A DNA stretch of 64,000 nt from Filimonas lacunae. Its GTDB lineage: Bacteria; Bacteroidota; Bacteroidia; Chitinophagales; Chitinophagaceae. The stretch's first letter is position 1, and every line of letters starts with the position of its first letter. Of this stretch, positions 1 through 8,916 are shown piece after piece. Below the pieces are notes generated by a model. It had not been told where the DNA came from. It worked only from the letters and a program-made list of their open reading frames with translations, and did no database searches. The stretch spans positions 2,480,001 to 2,544,000 of the forward strand of contig NZ_AP017422.1 in assembly GCF_002355595.1 (NCBI RefSeq). Reading direction: 5' to 3'. Made by a program: the position numbers and the translations under genes.

Positions 1-2433
1 TGGGGTCAGTATACGCCCGGTAGCATTGTATCGTTGATGGAGCAACTGCTGAACCAGCACCCACGCGAAGCATTGGCCTTATTACAATGGGCTGGCAGCA
101 GCGACAAACGAATGCATCGCTTTCTGCTACAGTTTCCCGCAGCGTTAGTACAGCGGATATTCGCCTTATTGCCTTCGGGTGAAGAAGCGGTGCAGGCCAG
201 TGTTTTAATACAACAGCTGGCCACCGCTGGTAGTCATCCTACAGCTATGGCCATTACCGCACAAAGTGCAGAGAAAACCTTACTGCGGTTGCTGTGGCAT
301 CATTATGCCGAAACCTATTATCAAACCTTTCATGTGGGCAGCTTTTATATACAGGGACTTAAACATCTGTTCCGGTTGCCGGGGCATACCTGGTATGCGT
401 TGTTGCCGGAATTAAACCGGCTGTTCAGCCGGGGTGATACAGAAAGCCTGCAACAGATCATTGCCTGGATTGGTGCTATCAACGAGCAGGGGCAACTGGT
501 AGGGGGCTTTGTAGTAAAGCAGGATGCTGCGCAACAAACCTTGTTAAAGCTGCCGGAAGTAAAGCGGTTACTGTTGTCGATAGCAGGACAGGAATATCGT
601 TACCTGCCTTTGTTTCCCGCCTTATATGGCAAGGAGGAAACCGTCGATAATGCCACTGCTTTATTAACCGCTGTGGCAGAAAATATGGCCTATTATCTTA
701 CCTGGAACAGTATGCCCGATGCTTTGCAGGTGCCGGATGAAGCCACGGGTGTGGGTTTGTTAACCGATATGGTATTATACCTGTTTGAAAAAGACCGTGC
801 CCGGCTGAAATCGTTGCTAATGGCACCGGTGAACAGCTATACGGCCCGCAAAAGCATATACCAGTTATTCAACGCCCGGCGTGGCGGTAAAGATGCGCTG
901 ATATTGCAATGGCTATCCGGCTTTATACAGGCAGATATGATGGCCTACCTGGGCGATCAGCCCTTTAGCGCTTCGGAAGGATATAAGCGGGATACCTACA
1001 AAGGCGTTACCCTGATGAAAGTGGCGCGCATACTCAACCGCTTTTATCAAACGCCCACCGTGGTACCGCTGGACGAACAGCAGCTGCTGCAACAGGCTTT
1101 ACAAACGTTGGATCATTTCTTTACTTATAACAGCTTACCTGCGGCGCTGGATTTGCAGGGCGTATCGGCCCGGGTGCTGATACAATACCTGTTCCGGTGG
1201 GTGCTGGGTAAAAACAGCGCCGCTTTAAGCCGGTTGTTGCAAAAGACAACCCATGCAGCAGAAGCACGCATACAGCTACATAGCTGGTTTGGAAGCAACG
1301 AGTTTGTAAATGGAGAAAGCGTTGCTGCTTTTACAGCCATCTGGTTACAACAGGATGTGCTGGCTTATTTGCGGCAGCATACTGACAGGGATATCACCCA
1401 AACACCTGCCTGGCACAAATTGGTGCGCTGGCAGCAATTGCCGGTAGGAGTAATCACCTATATCAGCAGGCATTACCGCATGGCTACCATTCAGCAATGG
1501 ATGGAACGCGAAAACTATACCTGGTTAGAGAACATGCAACCGGCCGTGCTGGTGCTGCAATTGCTGTTTACCGATGCTGCCGGGGTAGGGCGCGACTGGC
1601 CTTCTCAATTATTAAACGAATTTTTGTTACTGGCTTTTGCCGGACATGTAATGGTGAAAGATGCTCCAGAGTTTATTAAACAATTCTTCGCCTTTGCCGA
1701 TAAACGTATCCCGCCACCGGTGTATAAAGTGTATGAACGCATAGGCAAAGCCCTGCCGGTATTAAAAGTGCAGGAGCGGGGCATTGCCCGCGAACTGGTG
1801 GCAGTGGTAGAGCGGGAGGTGATTACCCGTTTACAGGCAGCGCCACCCAAGCAACGGTTGCCCATTGCAGGAGTGATACCAGCACCAGACACCGCATCTA
1901 CAGTGGGCATAGAATTGCCGCGGGAAAAAATGGAGAAAATATACGTACACAACGCGGGGCTGGTGCTGCTGCATCCTTTCTTTTCTTTCTTTTTCAGTAA
2001 ACTGAACCTGACAGAGAAAAGTAAATTTATAGATGAAGATGCCCTGTTCCGCGCCCTTCATTTAACGCAACACCTGGTAGATGGCGTGTATGCACATGAA
2101 GAGCATACCTTATGCCTGAATAAAATTTTATGCGGGGTTGAACTGGCTACGCCGGTACCACTTTCCATAGAACCATTACCGGAAGAAATAGCTATGGCGG
2201 AGAGCTTGTTTCAGGCCGTGTTTCAGCAATGGAGTAAAATGAAAAGTTCTTCGGTAGAAGGATTCAGAAATAGTTTTTTGCTAAGGGATGGGGTGCTTAC
2301 CCGCGGCGAGGATCATTGGATGTTGAAGGTGGAACAGCGGGGTTACGATCTGCTGCTGCAAACCCTTCCCTGGAGCTATGGCAGCATTCGTTTACCCTGG
2401 ATGAAAGAGGTGTTGTATGTAGAATGGATTTAA
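1..2433 (+). CDS. eCIS tape-measure-type protein (5' partial)
   Basis: The frame is open from base 1 (810 residues visible), so the gene starts upstream of the window and the TTG/ATG pair at 34-39 is not its real start. The last 170 residues carry the hallmark of the contractile injection system tape-measure family (CIS_TMP): NAGLVLLHPF, then LNKILCG, then a C-terminal stretch with LPWSYGSIRLPWM and ending VEWI. Members of this family sit at the end of eCIS operons and are thought to set tube length; they are cytoplasmic until assembly. The body is a long, leucine-rich, mostly helical sequence. A DUF4157 gene and an AAA+ ATPase follow at once on the same strand, the usual eCIS neighbours. The family call is firm; the tape-measure role is from family knowledge. 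Confidence 0.88.
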   Translation, partial: WGQYTPGSIVSLMEQLLNQHPREALALLQWAGSSDKRMHRFLLQFPAALVQRIFALLPSGEEAVQASVLIQQLATAGSHPTAMAITAQSAEKTLLRLLWHHYAETYYQTFHVGSFYIQGLKHLFRLPGHTWYALLPELNRLFSRGDTESLQQIIAWIGAINEQGQLVGGFVVKQDAAQQTLLKLPEVKRLLLSIAGQEYRYLPLFPALYGKEETVDNATALLTAVAENMAYYLTWNSMPDALQVPDEATGVGLLTDMVLYLFEKDRARLKSLLMAPVNSYTARKSIYQLFNARRGGKDALILQWLSGFIQADMMAYLGDQPFSASEGYKRDTYKGVTLMKVARILNRFYQTPTVVPLDEQQLLQQALQTLDHFFTYNSLPAALDLQGVSARVLIQYLFRWVLGKNSAALSRLLQKTTHAAEARIQLHSWFGSNEFVNGESVAAFTAIWLQQDVLAYLRQHTDRDITQTPAWHKLVRWQQLPVGVITYISRHYRMATIQQWMERENYTWLENMQPAVLVLQLLFTDAAGVGRDWPSQLLNEFLLLAFAGHVMVKDAPEFIKQFFAFADKRIPPPVYKVYERIGKALPVLKVQERGIARELVAVVEREVITRLQAAPPKQRLPIAGVIPAPDTASTVGIELPREKMEKIYVHNAGLVLLHPFFSFFFSKLNLTEKSKFIDEDALFRALHLTQHLVDGVYAHEEHTLCLNKILCGVELATPVPLSIEPLPEEIAMAESLFQAVFQQWSKMKSSSVEGFRNSFLLRDGVLTRGEDHWMLKVEQRGYDLLLQTLPWSYGSIRLPWMKEVLYVEWI

Positions 2434-2505
2434 CAGGGACCCCAATACTAAAATGTACTATATTTAATAAATAATCGGGACGCTAAAACCTTACAGATAG
2501 CCGTT

Positions 2506-3213
2506 ATGAAACATGCTGTATTACAAAACAAACTTACTGACAGAAATGCCGCATCTGCCGGCAAATCATCGTCTAATCCTTTACAGTTATTGAAAGATAA
2601 GGCTGCACAACTGGCCACAGCAGGGCATAATAACCCACTGCAAATGGCTGGTCCGCTGGAAGAGGAGTTACCGGCGCAAGGTAAGTTTGCGGCACAACTC
2701 GCGGCCGGACCCGAAGAAGAGTTACCTGTGCAGGGTAAGTTTACAACACAATTGGCCGCACCGGAAGAAGAATTACCGGTACAAGGTAAGTTTGCTACGC
2801 AATTACAAGGCGGTTTAGAAGAAGAATTGCCTGTGCAGGGCAAGTTCACCACTCAATTAGTGGGTGGCGCGGAGGAAGAACCCCTGCAAATGCAACCCGA
2901 AAACAAAACCGGTTTATCAGATAACCTGAAAAGTGGCATAGAAAACTTATCGGGTTATTCTATGGATAGCGTAAAGGTGCATTATAATTCCAGTCAGCCT
3001 GCCCAGTTAAACGCGCTGGCCTATGCACAGGGAACAGATATACATGTAGGTCCTGGTCAGGAAAAGCACGTACCCCACGAGGCGTGGCACGTAGTGCAGC
3101 AAATGGCGGGCCGCGTGCAACCTACTATGGAATCGAATGGTGTGCCCATCAACGACAGTGCTGCTTTAGAAACAGAAGCAGATGTGATGGGAGCCAAAGC
3201 CAATAACTTATAA
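2506..3213 (+). CDS. eCIS-associated DUF4157 protein with repeated linker
   Basis: A 235-residue protein without signal peptide. Residues 52-114 hold four near-identical copies of EEELP(V/A)QGKF spaced 17-18 residues apart, starting at 52, 70, 87 and 105. Residues about 140-232 are a DUF4157 domain with a zinc-protease-like HEAWH at 191-195 and the acidic ETEAD at 222-226. DUF4157 proteins are strongly associated with eCIS loci and are often N-terminal parts of toxins, but here nothing follows the domain, so no effector domain is visible. It lies 72 nt after the tape-measure gene and 6 nt before the ATPase gene, so it is surely co-transcribed. It could be an adaptor, a cargo-loading factor or a minimal protease effector; the sequence does not decide. 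Confidence 0.88.
   Translation: MKHAVLQNKLTDRNAASAGKSSSNPLQLLKDKAAQLATAGHNNPLQMAGPLEEELPAQGKFAAQLAAGPEEELPVQGKFTTQLAAPEEELPVQGKFATQLQGGLEEELPVQGKFTTQLVGGAEEEPLQMQPENKTGLSDNLKSGIENLSGYSMDSVKVHYNSSQPAQLNALAYAQGTDIHVGPGQEKHVPHEAWHVVQQMAGRVQPTMESNGVPINDSAALETEADVMGAKANNL
2659..2847 (+). repeat. Four in-frame 51-54 bp repeats in the DUF4157 gene
   Basis: Direct repeats encoding EEELP(V/A)QGKF(A/T)(A/T)QL plus a short variable spacer. Units begin near 2659, 2713, 2764 and 2818. Synonymous codon differences between units show that the protein sequence, not just the DNA, has been kept. Confidence 0.85.
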
Positions 3214-3219
3214 TTATTC

Positions 3220-4572
3220 ATGCCTTCTTCTCTTATAGCCAATAGCGCTACTGCAGATAATGAATTGCGGTGGTTTTCGGAAGTTGCAGTGGCGCGCGGT
3301 GCCATTAGTTTTGGACAGGATGCCCAGGAGCAACCCATAGAAACGATACTGCCACCGGATATTACCAACGATACTTCTTTGTACGCGGACACCATCCGCA
3401 AATTTCACATGTCTTTTGAAGAACGGTTTATACTGGCATTGGCGCTGATACCGCATCTGCGCCCCGAAATGCTGGATATGCTGTTTTTAAAGAATCCTGC
3501 CACCGACCGTTTGTATACAGAGCTGGGTGGCCAGAAAGGAACAGTACATAACGGTTACCTGCCCACGGGCGAAACTGCCGTGTTTTTACTGGCAGGCTAC
3601 CAGCTGCGCCAGCGAATAGAGCTGATGGCGCTGTTTGATGAAAACCATTATTTCTACCGGCATAACCTATTAAAGTTACAGTCAGCCGCACCCGGCGAGC
3701 CCCGTTTAAGCGGTGCATTAGCTATTTCGGCAGAATACCTCACTTTATTAACCACAGGCGAAAGTTACCGCCCCGATTTCGGTGCCGGCTTCCCCGCTAA
3801 AAGATTAACCACTTCCTTAGAATGGAGCGACCTGGTTGTATCAGAAGACATCCTGGACGAGCTGGACGAAGTGCGTGTATGGCTACAGCACGGGCAGGCA
3901 TTGCTGAACGACTGGGGTTTTAAAGGCAAGGTAAAACCCGGTTTTCGCGTGTTGTTTTCCGGCCCTCCCGGCACGGGTAAAACACTGGCAGCCACATTGC
4001 TGGGCAAATCGGTACACCGCGATCTGTATCGCATTGATTTGTCTATGGTGGTATCCAAATACATCGGGGAAACAGAAAAGAACCTGGCCAATGTATTCGA
4101 CAAAGCTGAAAACTCGGAATGGATATTGTTTTTTGACGAAGCAGACGCCCTGTTTGGTAAAAGAACCAGCACCTCCGACGCGCACGACCGCCATGCCAAC
4201 CAGGAAGTGTCGTACCTGTTACAGCGGATAGAAGATTTTCCGGGCCTGGTAATACTGGCTACCAACTTTAAATCCAACCTCGACGAAGCATTTGCCCGCC
4301 GCTTTCAATTATCCATCAACTTCCAGAAACCCGATTTTGAACAACGCCTGCGCCTTTGGCACAACGCGTTTACGCCACCCTGCGAACTGGCGCCGGAAGT
4401 GAACCTGGAAAAAATAGCCTACGAACATGAGCTTACAGGTGCTGCCATTATGAATGTGCTTCGCTATTGTTCCCTGCGGGCACTGGAAAAGGGCACCACT
4501 GTTATTGCTTCTCATGATATTCTGCGCGGTATACGCAAAGAAATGCAGAAGGAAGGCAAGAATGTGTTTTAG
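3220..4572 (+). CDS. AAA+ ATPase of the contractile injection system
   Basis: A 450-residue protein with an alpha-helical N-terminal half and a classic AAA+ core: Walker A GPPGTGKT at 248-255, Walker B ILFFDEAD at 302-309, sensor I ATN at 347-349 and arginine finger ARRF at 359-362. ATPases of this type close most eCIS operons (Afp15/Pvc15-like) and are thought to help assembly or remodelling of the particle in the cytoplasm. The start ATG lies 6 nt after the DUF4157 stop, which indicates translational coupling. All key ATPase residues are present. The eCIS assignment rests mainly on the two upstream genes. Confidence 0.9.
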   Translation: MPSSLIANSATADNELRWFSEVAVARGAISFGQDAQEQPIETILPPDITNDTSLYADTIRKFHMSFEERFILALALIPHLRPEMLDMLFLKNPATDRLYTELGGQKGTVHNGYLPTGETAVFLLAGYQLRQRIELMALFDENHYFYRHNLLKLQSAAPGEPRLSGALAISAEYLTLLTTGESYRPDFGAGFPAKRLTTSLEWSDLVVSEDILDELDEVRVWLQHGQALLNDWGFKGKVKPGFRVLFSGPPGTGKTLAATLLGKSVHRDLYRIDLSMVVSKYIGETEKNLANVFDKAENSEWILFFDEADALFGKRTSTSDAHDRHANQEVSYLLQRIEDFPGLVILATNFKSNLDEAFARRFQLSINFQKPDFEQRLRLWHNAFTPPCELAPEVNLEKIAYEHELTGAAIMNVLRYCSLRALEKGTTVIASHDILRGIRKEMQKEGKNVF

Positions 4573-4610
4573 CTTCTTCCAAAGGAATTACAATTCAATC
4601 AAAGAGTAAT

Positions 4611-4650
4611 AAAAAAGCCTTCCCCCGGCTTTATATCCGGGAGAAGGCTT
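4611..4650 (-). terminator. Rho-independent terminator, minus strand
   Basis: Strong hairpin with arms AAGCCTTC and GAAGGCTT plus an inner CCGG/CCGG stem, followed on the minus strand by a run of six T. It ends the minus-strand gene at 4667 and may also stop read-through from the eCIS operon. Confidence 0.8.
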
Positions 4651-4666
4651 GTAATAGGAGTGGTGT

Positions 4667-6130
4667 TTATTTCAAAATAGTCAGATATCTGCTAACGGAA
4701 TTATATCCAATGTAACCATAGCCATTCGTAGTTCTTGCCCAGGCGGTTACGTTAAAGGAATGTGCACAGGTAACCAATGGAACCCATACACCCGAAGCAG
4801 GTGCATTTTGATTGGTGACACCGCCCCAGTCGCCTTTGGCAGGAGTGTAAGTGTCCGATATAATAGTGGCCGACTGTCCTTCGCCCCATGTGGCAGTAAC
4901 AGCATAGCTGTGTACATTGTTTTCGGGATCATTGGCATCAAAGTTTATCACCAGGCCGTCAGTGCCGCTGGTCATCTTCACTATTTCACAGGTGTTTACT
5001 GCAACACCGCCATGCTTGATGGAATTGATTTTTACAATAGGCACGGTGTTGTCAATATATAAGGTGAGCGTTTGAATAGTGGGAAGCGTGATAGATGCTT
5101 TAGTAGCGGTGTAAAACTCTACCTGGAACTGGTGTAAACCTTGTGATAACTCGTAGGAATTAAACTGGAATAACAGGTCATGAATAGAGTAATCCACACC
5201 CGCAGTTGGCAATGGATAAAAATTGCTGGTATCCGGGCTGTAATTCACCAGTGTGTAATCATTGGCAACGCTGTTCCACCTGTAATTATTCCACGAAGTG
5301 ATAAGGTCGGTAAACGTACCCGCTGTACCTGTTCTATGTTTTACCTTGATAAAGGCAGCTTTGTTTACTGCAATAAGGTTATCCAGGTTAGGACCGTTAC
5401 CAATGATGTTGAGTAAACCGCCAAATGCCGCGTTCTGTACTTGCACCATGTAACCCACATCGGTGGTGGCTTTACCGGAAGCTGCATTGATTTTGGTAGT
5501 GGGTATCAAACCTACACAGCCTATAACGGGGCCCATTAAAGAAACGGGCACCGAAGGTCTTCTGGAAAAATACAATGTGTGCAGGCTGGCAAAGCTGGTC
5601 CAGAAGTTAGCAGGTGTACTGTTGTCCTGTAGCGGGGTAGTGGAATGCACCCGGATACCAAACCTGGTATAAGGTGGTAGTATGAATGGGATAAGGGATA
5701 CGTTCAGATCGGTCAATTTAAATTTGAACTTCCATACACGGTGTGGTGTAGCGCTGTTGGGAGACGCTTCAAAATCAACCTTGAATTCTGTTTGATCGGT
5801 GCTGAGTCCTGTCCAGGTACCTGGTGCTAAGTAAAACTGCCGGCCTATTTTGTTAGGTGTTGCGGGGTACTGTCCATAGTTAACGTCTACATTAGGGGTA
5901 ATGTTACCATCACGGTTACGGTCAAAGGTGAACCAGAAATAATCATCCACACCACTGTTGTTTACGGTGTCGCCTGTCATGTCCAGTGCTGCATACAGGT
6001 ATTGCGCGTCATTCTTGGTTAGCAAAAATCCATTCGGAATAGGCATTTTTCCTGCACCAGACCAAATGGCGTCGTTTAAACTTTCGGTAAGCTGTATGGG
6101 CGCATCGGCCCATGTTGATGTTGTTGTCAT
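4667..6130 (-). CDS. Signal-less CBM9/DOMON-like beta protein, unknown function
   Basis: A 487-residue protein starting MTTTSTWADAPIQLTESLNDAIW with no signal peptide or membrane segment. Residues about 10-190 (substrate-site like NDAIWSGAG, LYAALDM, DDYFWFTFDRNRDG) look like a carbohydrate-binding family 9 or DOMON-like beta sandwich, with an acidic DRNRDGN loop that could bind calcium. The rest is beta-rich, with Ig-like stretches near 310-487 (TLYIDNTVPIVKINSI, then VHSYAVTATWGEG). I do not recognise a named family. It is convergent with the eCIS ATPase and shares a terminator region with it. Because such binding domains normally act outside the cell, the missing signal makes export by another route, such as the eCIS, a possibility only. 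Confidence 0.7.
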   Translation of the reverse strand: MTTTSTWADAPIQLTESLNDAIWSGAGKMPIPNGFLLTKNDAQYLYAALDMTGDTVNNSGVDDYFWFTFDRNRDGNITPNVDVNYGQYPATPNKIGRQFYLAPGTWTGLSTDQTEFKVDFEASPNSATPHRVWKFKFKLTDLNVSLIPFILPPYTRFGIRVHSTTPLQDNSTPANFWTSFASLHTLYFSRRPSVPVSLMGPVIGCVGLIPTTKINAASGKATTDVGYMVQVQNAAFGGLLNIIGNGPNLDNLIAVNKAAFIKVKHRTGTAGTFTDLITSWNNYRWNSVANDYTLVNYSPDTSNFYPLPTAGVDYSIHDLLFQFNSYELSQGLHQFQVEFYTATKASITLPTIQTLTLYIDNTVPIVKINSIKHGGVAVNTCEIVKMTSGTDGLVINFDANDPENNVHSYAVTATWGEGQSATIISDTYTPAKGDWGGVTNQNAPASGVWVPLVTCAHSFNVTAWARTTNGYGYIGYNSVSRYLTILK

Positions 6131-6550
6131 GGCAAATCAATTAAATGTGTTTAGCCTACTCTGTATGGTTTTCGGCACCCCCTTTTAATGGTTAAACAAA
6201 TACTGCTTTGTAAGGCAGTAAGCGGAAGATATAGTGGGTATGTACAATATGAAGGGATATTGTTGTTGCCATATCTCGATGTAAAAATGTGTAATAAAAT
6301 TCGTTAACAGAATAGTGATATATCGCTATGTCAATAGTTGATAGAGAAACATCAAAGGAGGAGCAGGACGGGTTAAGTACAAGTGAAAGTCGTACCAAAG
6401 GCATAGATGCTGTATATATAAAGCATACCATAAGTATGGATGATGCATGTCAATTACATGAAAACAGGTTTTTTGCAGTAAATTTGTTTTTATCCAGCAG
6501 TATAGTGGCAACCTATTATAGATGTAATTCAAAACTAAACTCAATTACTT
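6131..6550. other. 420-bp intergenic region, AT-rich
   Basis: No convincing gene. A weak plus-strand reading frame from 6328 overlaps the next gene out of frame and has no family features. The stretch must hold the divergent promoters for the genes at 6130 (minus) and 6551 (plus). Confidence 0.5.
6479..6486 (+). promoter_or_regulatory. Possible -7 box TAAATTTG
   Basis: An exact match to the Bacteroidota -7 consensus TAnnTTTG, 64 nt before the ATG at 6551. No clear -33 box was found, so this is tentative. Confidence 0.3.
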
Positions 6551-6865
6551 ATGGGAAGAATTGTGATAGTAGCCTACAAACCTAAAGCAGGTAAGGCAGA
6601 AGCCTTAAAAGCGCTTACAAAAACACATGTGCCGAGGTTATTGGCTGAGGGGCTGGTAACAGAACGGCCACCAGTGATTTGTGAATCAGAAGACGGTGTT
6701 ATCATAGAAGTATTTGAATGGAAATCGGCAGAAGCTATAGTAGCGGCCCATGATAACCCGGTAGTGCATCAATTATGGGCAGAATATGCAGAAGTATGTG
6801 ATTATGTACCTTTAAATAGCCTTGGTGAGGTGAATAATTTATTTGCTGAATTTACGGCGGTATAA
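6551..6865 (+). CDS. Small ABM/dimeric alpha-beta barrel protein
   Basis: A 104-residue protein beginning MGRIVIVAYKPKAGKAEALKAL, the beta-alpha pattern of the antibiotic-biosynthesis-monooxygenase (ABM) or stress-response barrel families, where dimers form a ferredoxin-like barrel. EVFEWKSAEAIVAAH in the middle matches the third strand and following helix of ABM domains. The substrate cannot be told from sequence. It lies 27 nt before the next plus-strand gene, so the two may be co-transcribed. Confidence 0.7.
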   Translation: MGRIVIVAYKPKAGKAEALKALTKTHVPRLLAEGLVTERPPVICESEDGVIIEVFEWKSAEAIVAAHDNPVVHQLWAEYAEVCDYVPLNSLGEVNNLFAEFTAV

Positions 6866-6892
6866 CAACTCGGTTTAATTGGGATAAATAAT

Positions 6893-7651
6893 ATGATGAA
6901 AGAGGAAGAACTGGATAATCTGATTGCTCAACTTGGAAAGGAAGCTTTGTTAGAAGGTGACACATTTCAAGCGATGGCGAAATTGGAAGCCAGCCGTATT
7001 GTTGTGAGCGATTTGAAAATGCTGCGTAGTAAACTTCACCATCCTCCAACAGTACACCCTGACATTAGTAGACAGGATTTAGGTTTAAGTGGCTGGTTAT
7101 CTATATGTCAGCATGTGATTTTGGAGTTGGTATATCATTTGGGAGCTGACGGACTTGATTTTTTGAAATCAATGGCATTTGGAGTATATGACTGGCCACA
7201 AGGAACAGCGTTAGTAATCATTTGCAGATTATATATAGATGGTAAATTGTCGGATGACGTTATTGATAATATAGCAGTGAGGTTGGGAGAGATGCGATAC
7301 GAAACGCATCTGCGTTTAGCTCATGGACTGGTTATAAGAGAAAAAGAGGATAGCAGATATGGAGGTGTTATAGATAGATTTACTGATGTGAATTTTCAAC
7401 TGGCCTTGGCCGAAACTCCGGAAAGACCCCGTATGACAAGGGAGCAGTTGATAGAGGTAGGTAACAAAATAATGTCTCCAGGTAATAACGAAGAAGACAC
7501 AAGAACCTGGATGGAGATATTTGATTTACATGTTCCTTATCCTAACGGAAGCAGTTTGTTTTTTATAGCCGAAGGTGCAACTATCGACGATTGGGACTAT
7601 AATCCAACAGTAGAAGAAGTAGTTGACAAATGTCTTTCCTACAATCATTAA
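6893..7651 (+). CDS. Hypothetical protein
   Basis: A 252-residue soluble protein, rich in acidic residues, with no signal peptide or membrane segment. I do not recognise a family. The N-terminal 45 residues are helical and charged; the middle has a hydrophobic helix ICQHVILELVYHLGADGLDFL. Two ATG codons stand in tandem at the start. Its 3' end overlaps the convergent gene at 7648 by 4 nt. Codon use looks more AT-rich than in the flanking eCIS and TonB genes, which suggests recent arrival. Confidence 0.65.
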   Translation: MMKEEELDNLIAQLGKEALLEGDTFQAMAKLEASRIVVSDLKMLRSKLHHPPTVHPDISRQDLGLSGWLSICQHVILELVYHLGADGLDFLKSMAFGVYDWPQGTALVIICRLYIDGKLSDDVIDNIAVRLGEMRYETHLRLAHGLVIREKEDSRYGGVIDRFTDVNFQLALAETPERPRMTREQLIEVGNKIMSPGNNEEDTRTWMEIFDLHVPYPNGSSLFFIAEGATIDDWDYNPTVEEVVDKCLSYNH

Positions 7652-8349
7652 TAAATTTCAGTTGATTCTGGGTATTCATTCCCCGCAGTATCAAACCAAA
7701 TAAGATGGCTTACCCCAGGTAATTGCTGTAAAATTTCATTCAAATGCATAGCGGCGTATATAATGTGGTTCAGGTGGGCATCTTCTTCAAGTGTTATGAT
7801 AATGGTAAATGTTCCGTTATCATTAAGATGACAGGTATAAATAGTGCCTGATAAAAACGGTCTCCATCTATGTGTAAATGTGATGAAGTCTATTGTATTT
7901 GTATCGAAATTGACAATTTTAGATTTTAACCAAGGGTGTTTACTTAACAGTGTATACGCAATATGTCTACTTAGATCCTTAAGCCGACCTGTATAATGAA
8001 ATCGTACCTCGTTTTTAATAATTGTTTTATAATCCCCGGCTGGTTTATGATCGCATAAGTCTGATAAGTTTCTTTCATACAGACGTTTTAAAATAGCTTC
8101 ATCTTGTCCTCCATATCTGATACTGGCGACACAAGCTACTTCCATCGCTTTGATGGCTCTTCCTAATTCATCAGGGGTGCTTGGCTGTTTTTTGAAGTAA
8201 CAATGCCCGTATTCTTTCATGGAATGTTCAATCAGATCGGGGGCTTCTGCTTCTGGTGCGCCACATGTAATGCAACTATTATTTTGGGAATAAAAATCGC
8301 CTATTTCTCCTTCAGGATATTTTTCGCAGTCTTCTTTATAGGACATCAT
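7648..8349 (-). CDS. Hypothetical protein with degenerate ferredoxin-like N-terminus
   Basis: A 233-residue protein. Residues about 10-95 resemble a ferredoxin-annotated family: SCITCGAPEAEAPDLI followed by HCYFKKQP and IRYGGQDEAILKRLYE. The first two cysteines of a CxxCxxC cluster are present, but the third position is proline, and the later CP is AP, so a normal 4Fe-4S cluster seems unlikely. The C-terminal 130 residues are alpha/beta and not recognised. Its stop overlaps the convergent gene by 4 nt. Two ATG codons stand in tandem at the start. Confidence 0.6.
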   Translation of the reverse strand: MMSYKEDCEKYPEGEIGDFYSQNNSCITCGAPEAEAPDLIEHSMKEYGHCYFKKQPSTPDELGRAIKAMEVACVASIRYGGQDEAILKRLYERNLSDLCDHKPAGDYKTIIKNEVRFHYTGRLKDLSRHIAYTLLSKHPWLKSKIVNFDTNTIDFITFTHRWRPFLSGTIYTCHLNDNGTFTIIITLEEDAHLNHIIYAAMHLNEILQQLPGVSHLIWFDTAGNEYPESTEIY

Positions 8350-8518
8350 GGGTATTTGTTGGGATGAATTACTGTGGAATTGTACAAAAATAGGTGGTTT
8401 TTATGTTAGGGGACCCTGGCTATATAGATAGCTATAGGTGCTTCCCTTTATCATTTTCTTTATTTGGGTATGGGATGCTTATTTTGTAGGGTATTCCTGA
8501 ACCTAAGCTTTGTATTAT

Positions 8519-8830
8519 ATGGCGATGATTCTTGTTTTTCTGTTTGATCAATGGTGGAAACCGCTTTATTACTGGTTAATCGTATTGGTGCTGCTACAAG
8601 TAAGTTTGTTATGTACTAATCCTCTTTACATGAGTGTTTTTGCATGCCTGTACTTAATTACGGTATTGAGATTAGCTGGTTTTGCTATATATCAGTTTAC
8701 CTATAGAAGGTGGTGGAAAGGGATTATTACAAGCCTGGTTGTTTTAGGTCATATAGCAATCGTGGGATTTATAATCTTGATACATTTTCTAAAAGATAGG
8801 AGAATTTTTATTACACTAATGGAGGGATAA
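8519..8830 (+). CDS. Small membrane protein
   Basis: A 103-residue protein with three or four hydrophobic segments (about 2-25, 30-60 and 68-92), starting at ATG 8519; a TTG 9 nt upstream is a less likely start. No family recognised. It stands alone between two minus-strand genes. Confidence 0.5.
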   Translation: MAMILVFLFDQWWKPLYYWLIVLVLLQVSLLCTNPLYMSVFACLYLITVLRLAGFAIYQFTYRRWWKGIITSLVVLGHIAIVGFIILIHFLKDRRIFITLMEG

Positions 8831-8916
8831 TTACTTTGATAGAGAACAATCACCCACCTTTAAAATCCTGAGACAATTATCTTTATTACATGCTGAACTT
8901 TTATATCATTTCAATA

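Noticed and set aside
34-39. TTG/ATG as the start of the tape-measure gene
   Set aside because: The frame is open to the window edge and reads as protein; the gene is simply cut.
2659-2847. Mobile element or CRISPR-like repeats
   Set aside because: The repeats are in frame, with synonymous differences, inside a good gene.
6328-6585. 85-codon frame upstream of the ABM-like gene
   Set aside because: It runs out of frame into the real gene, has no recognisable features and spans the putative -7 box.
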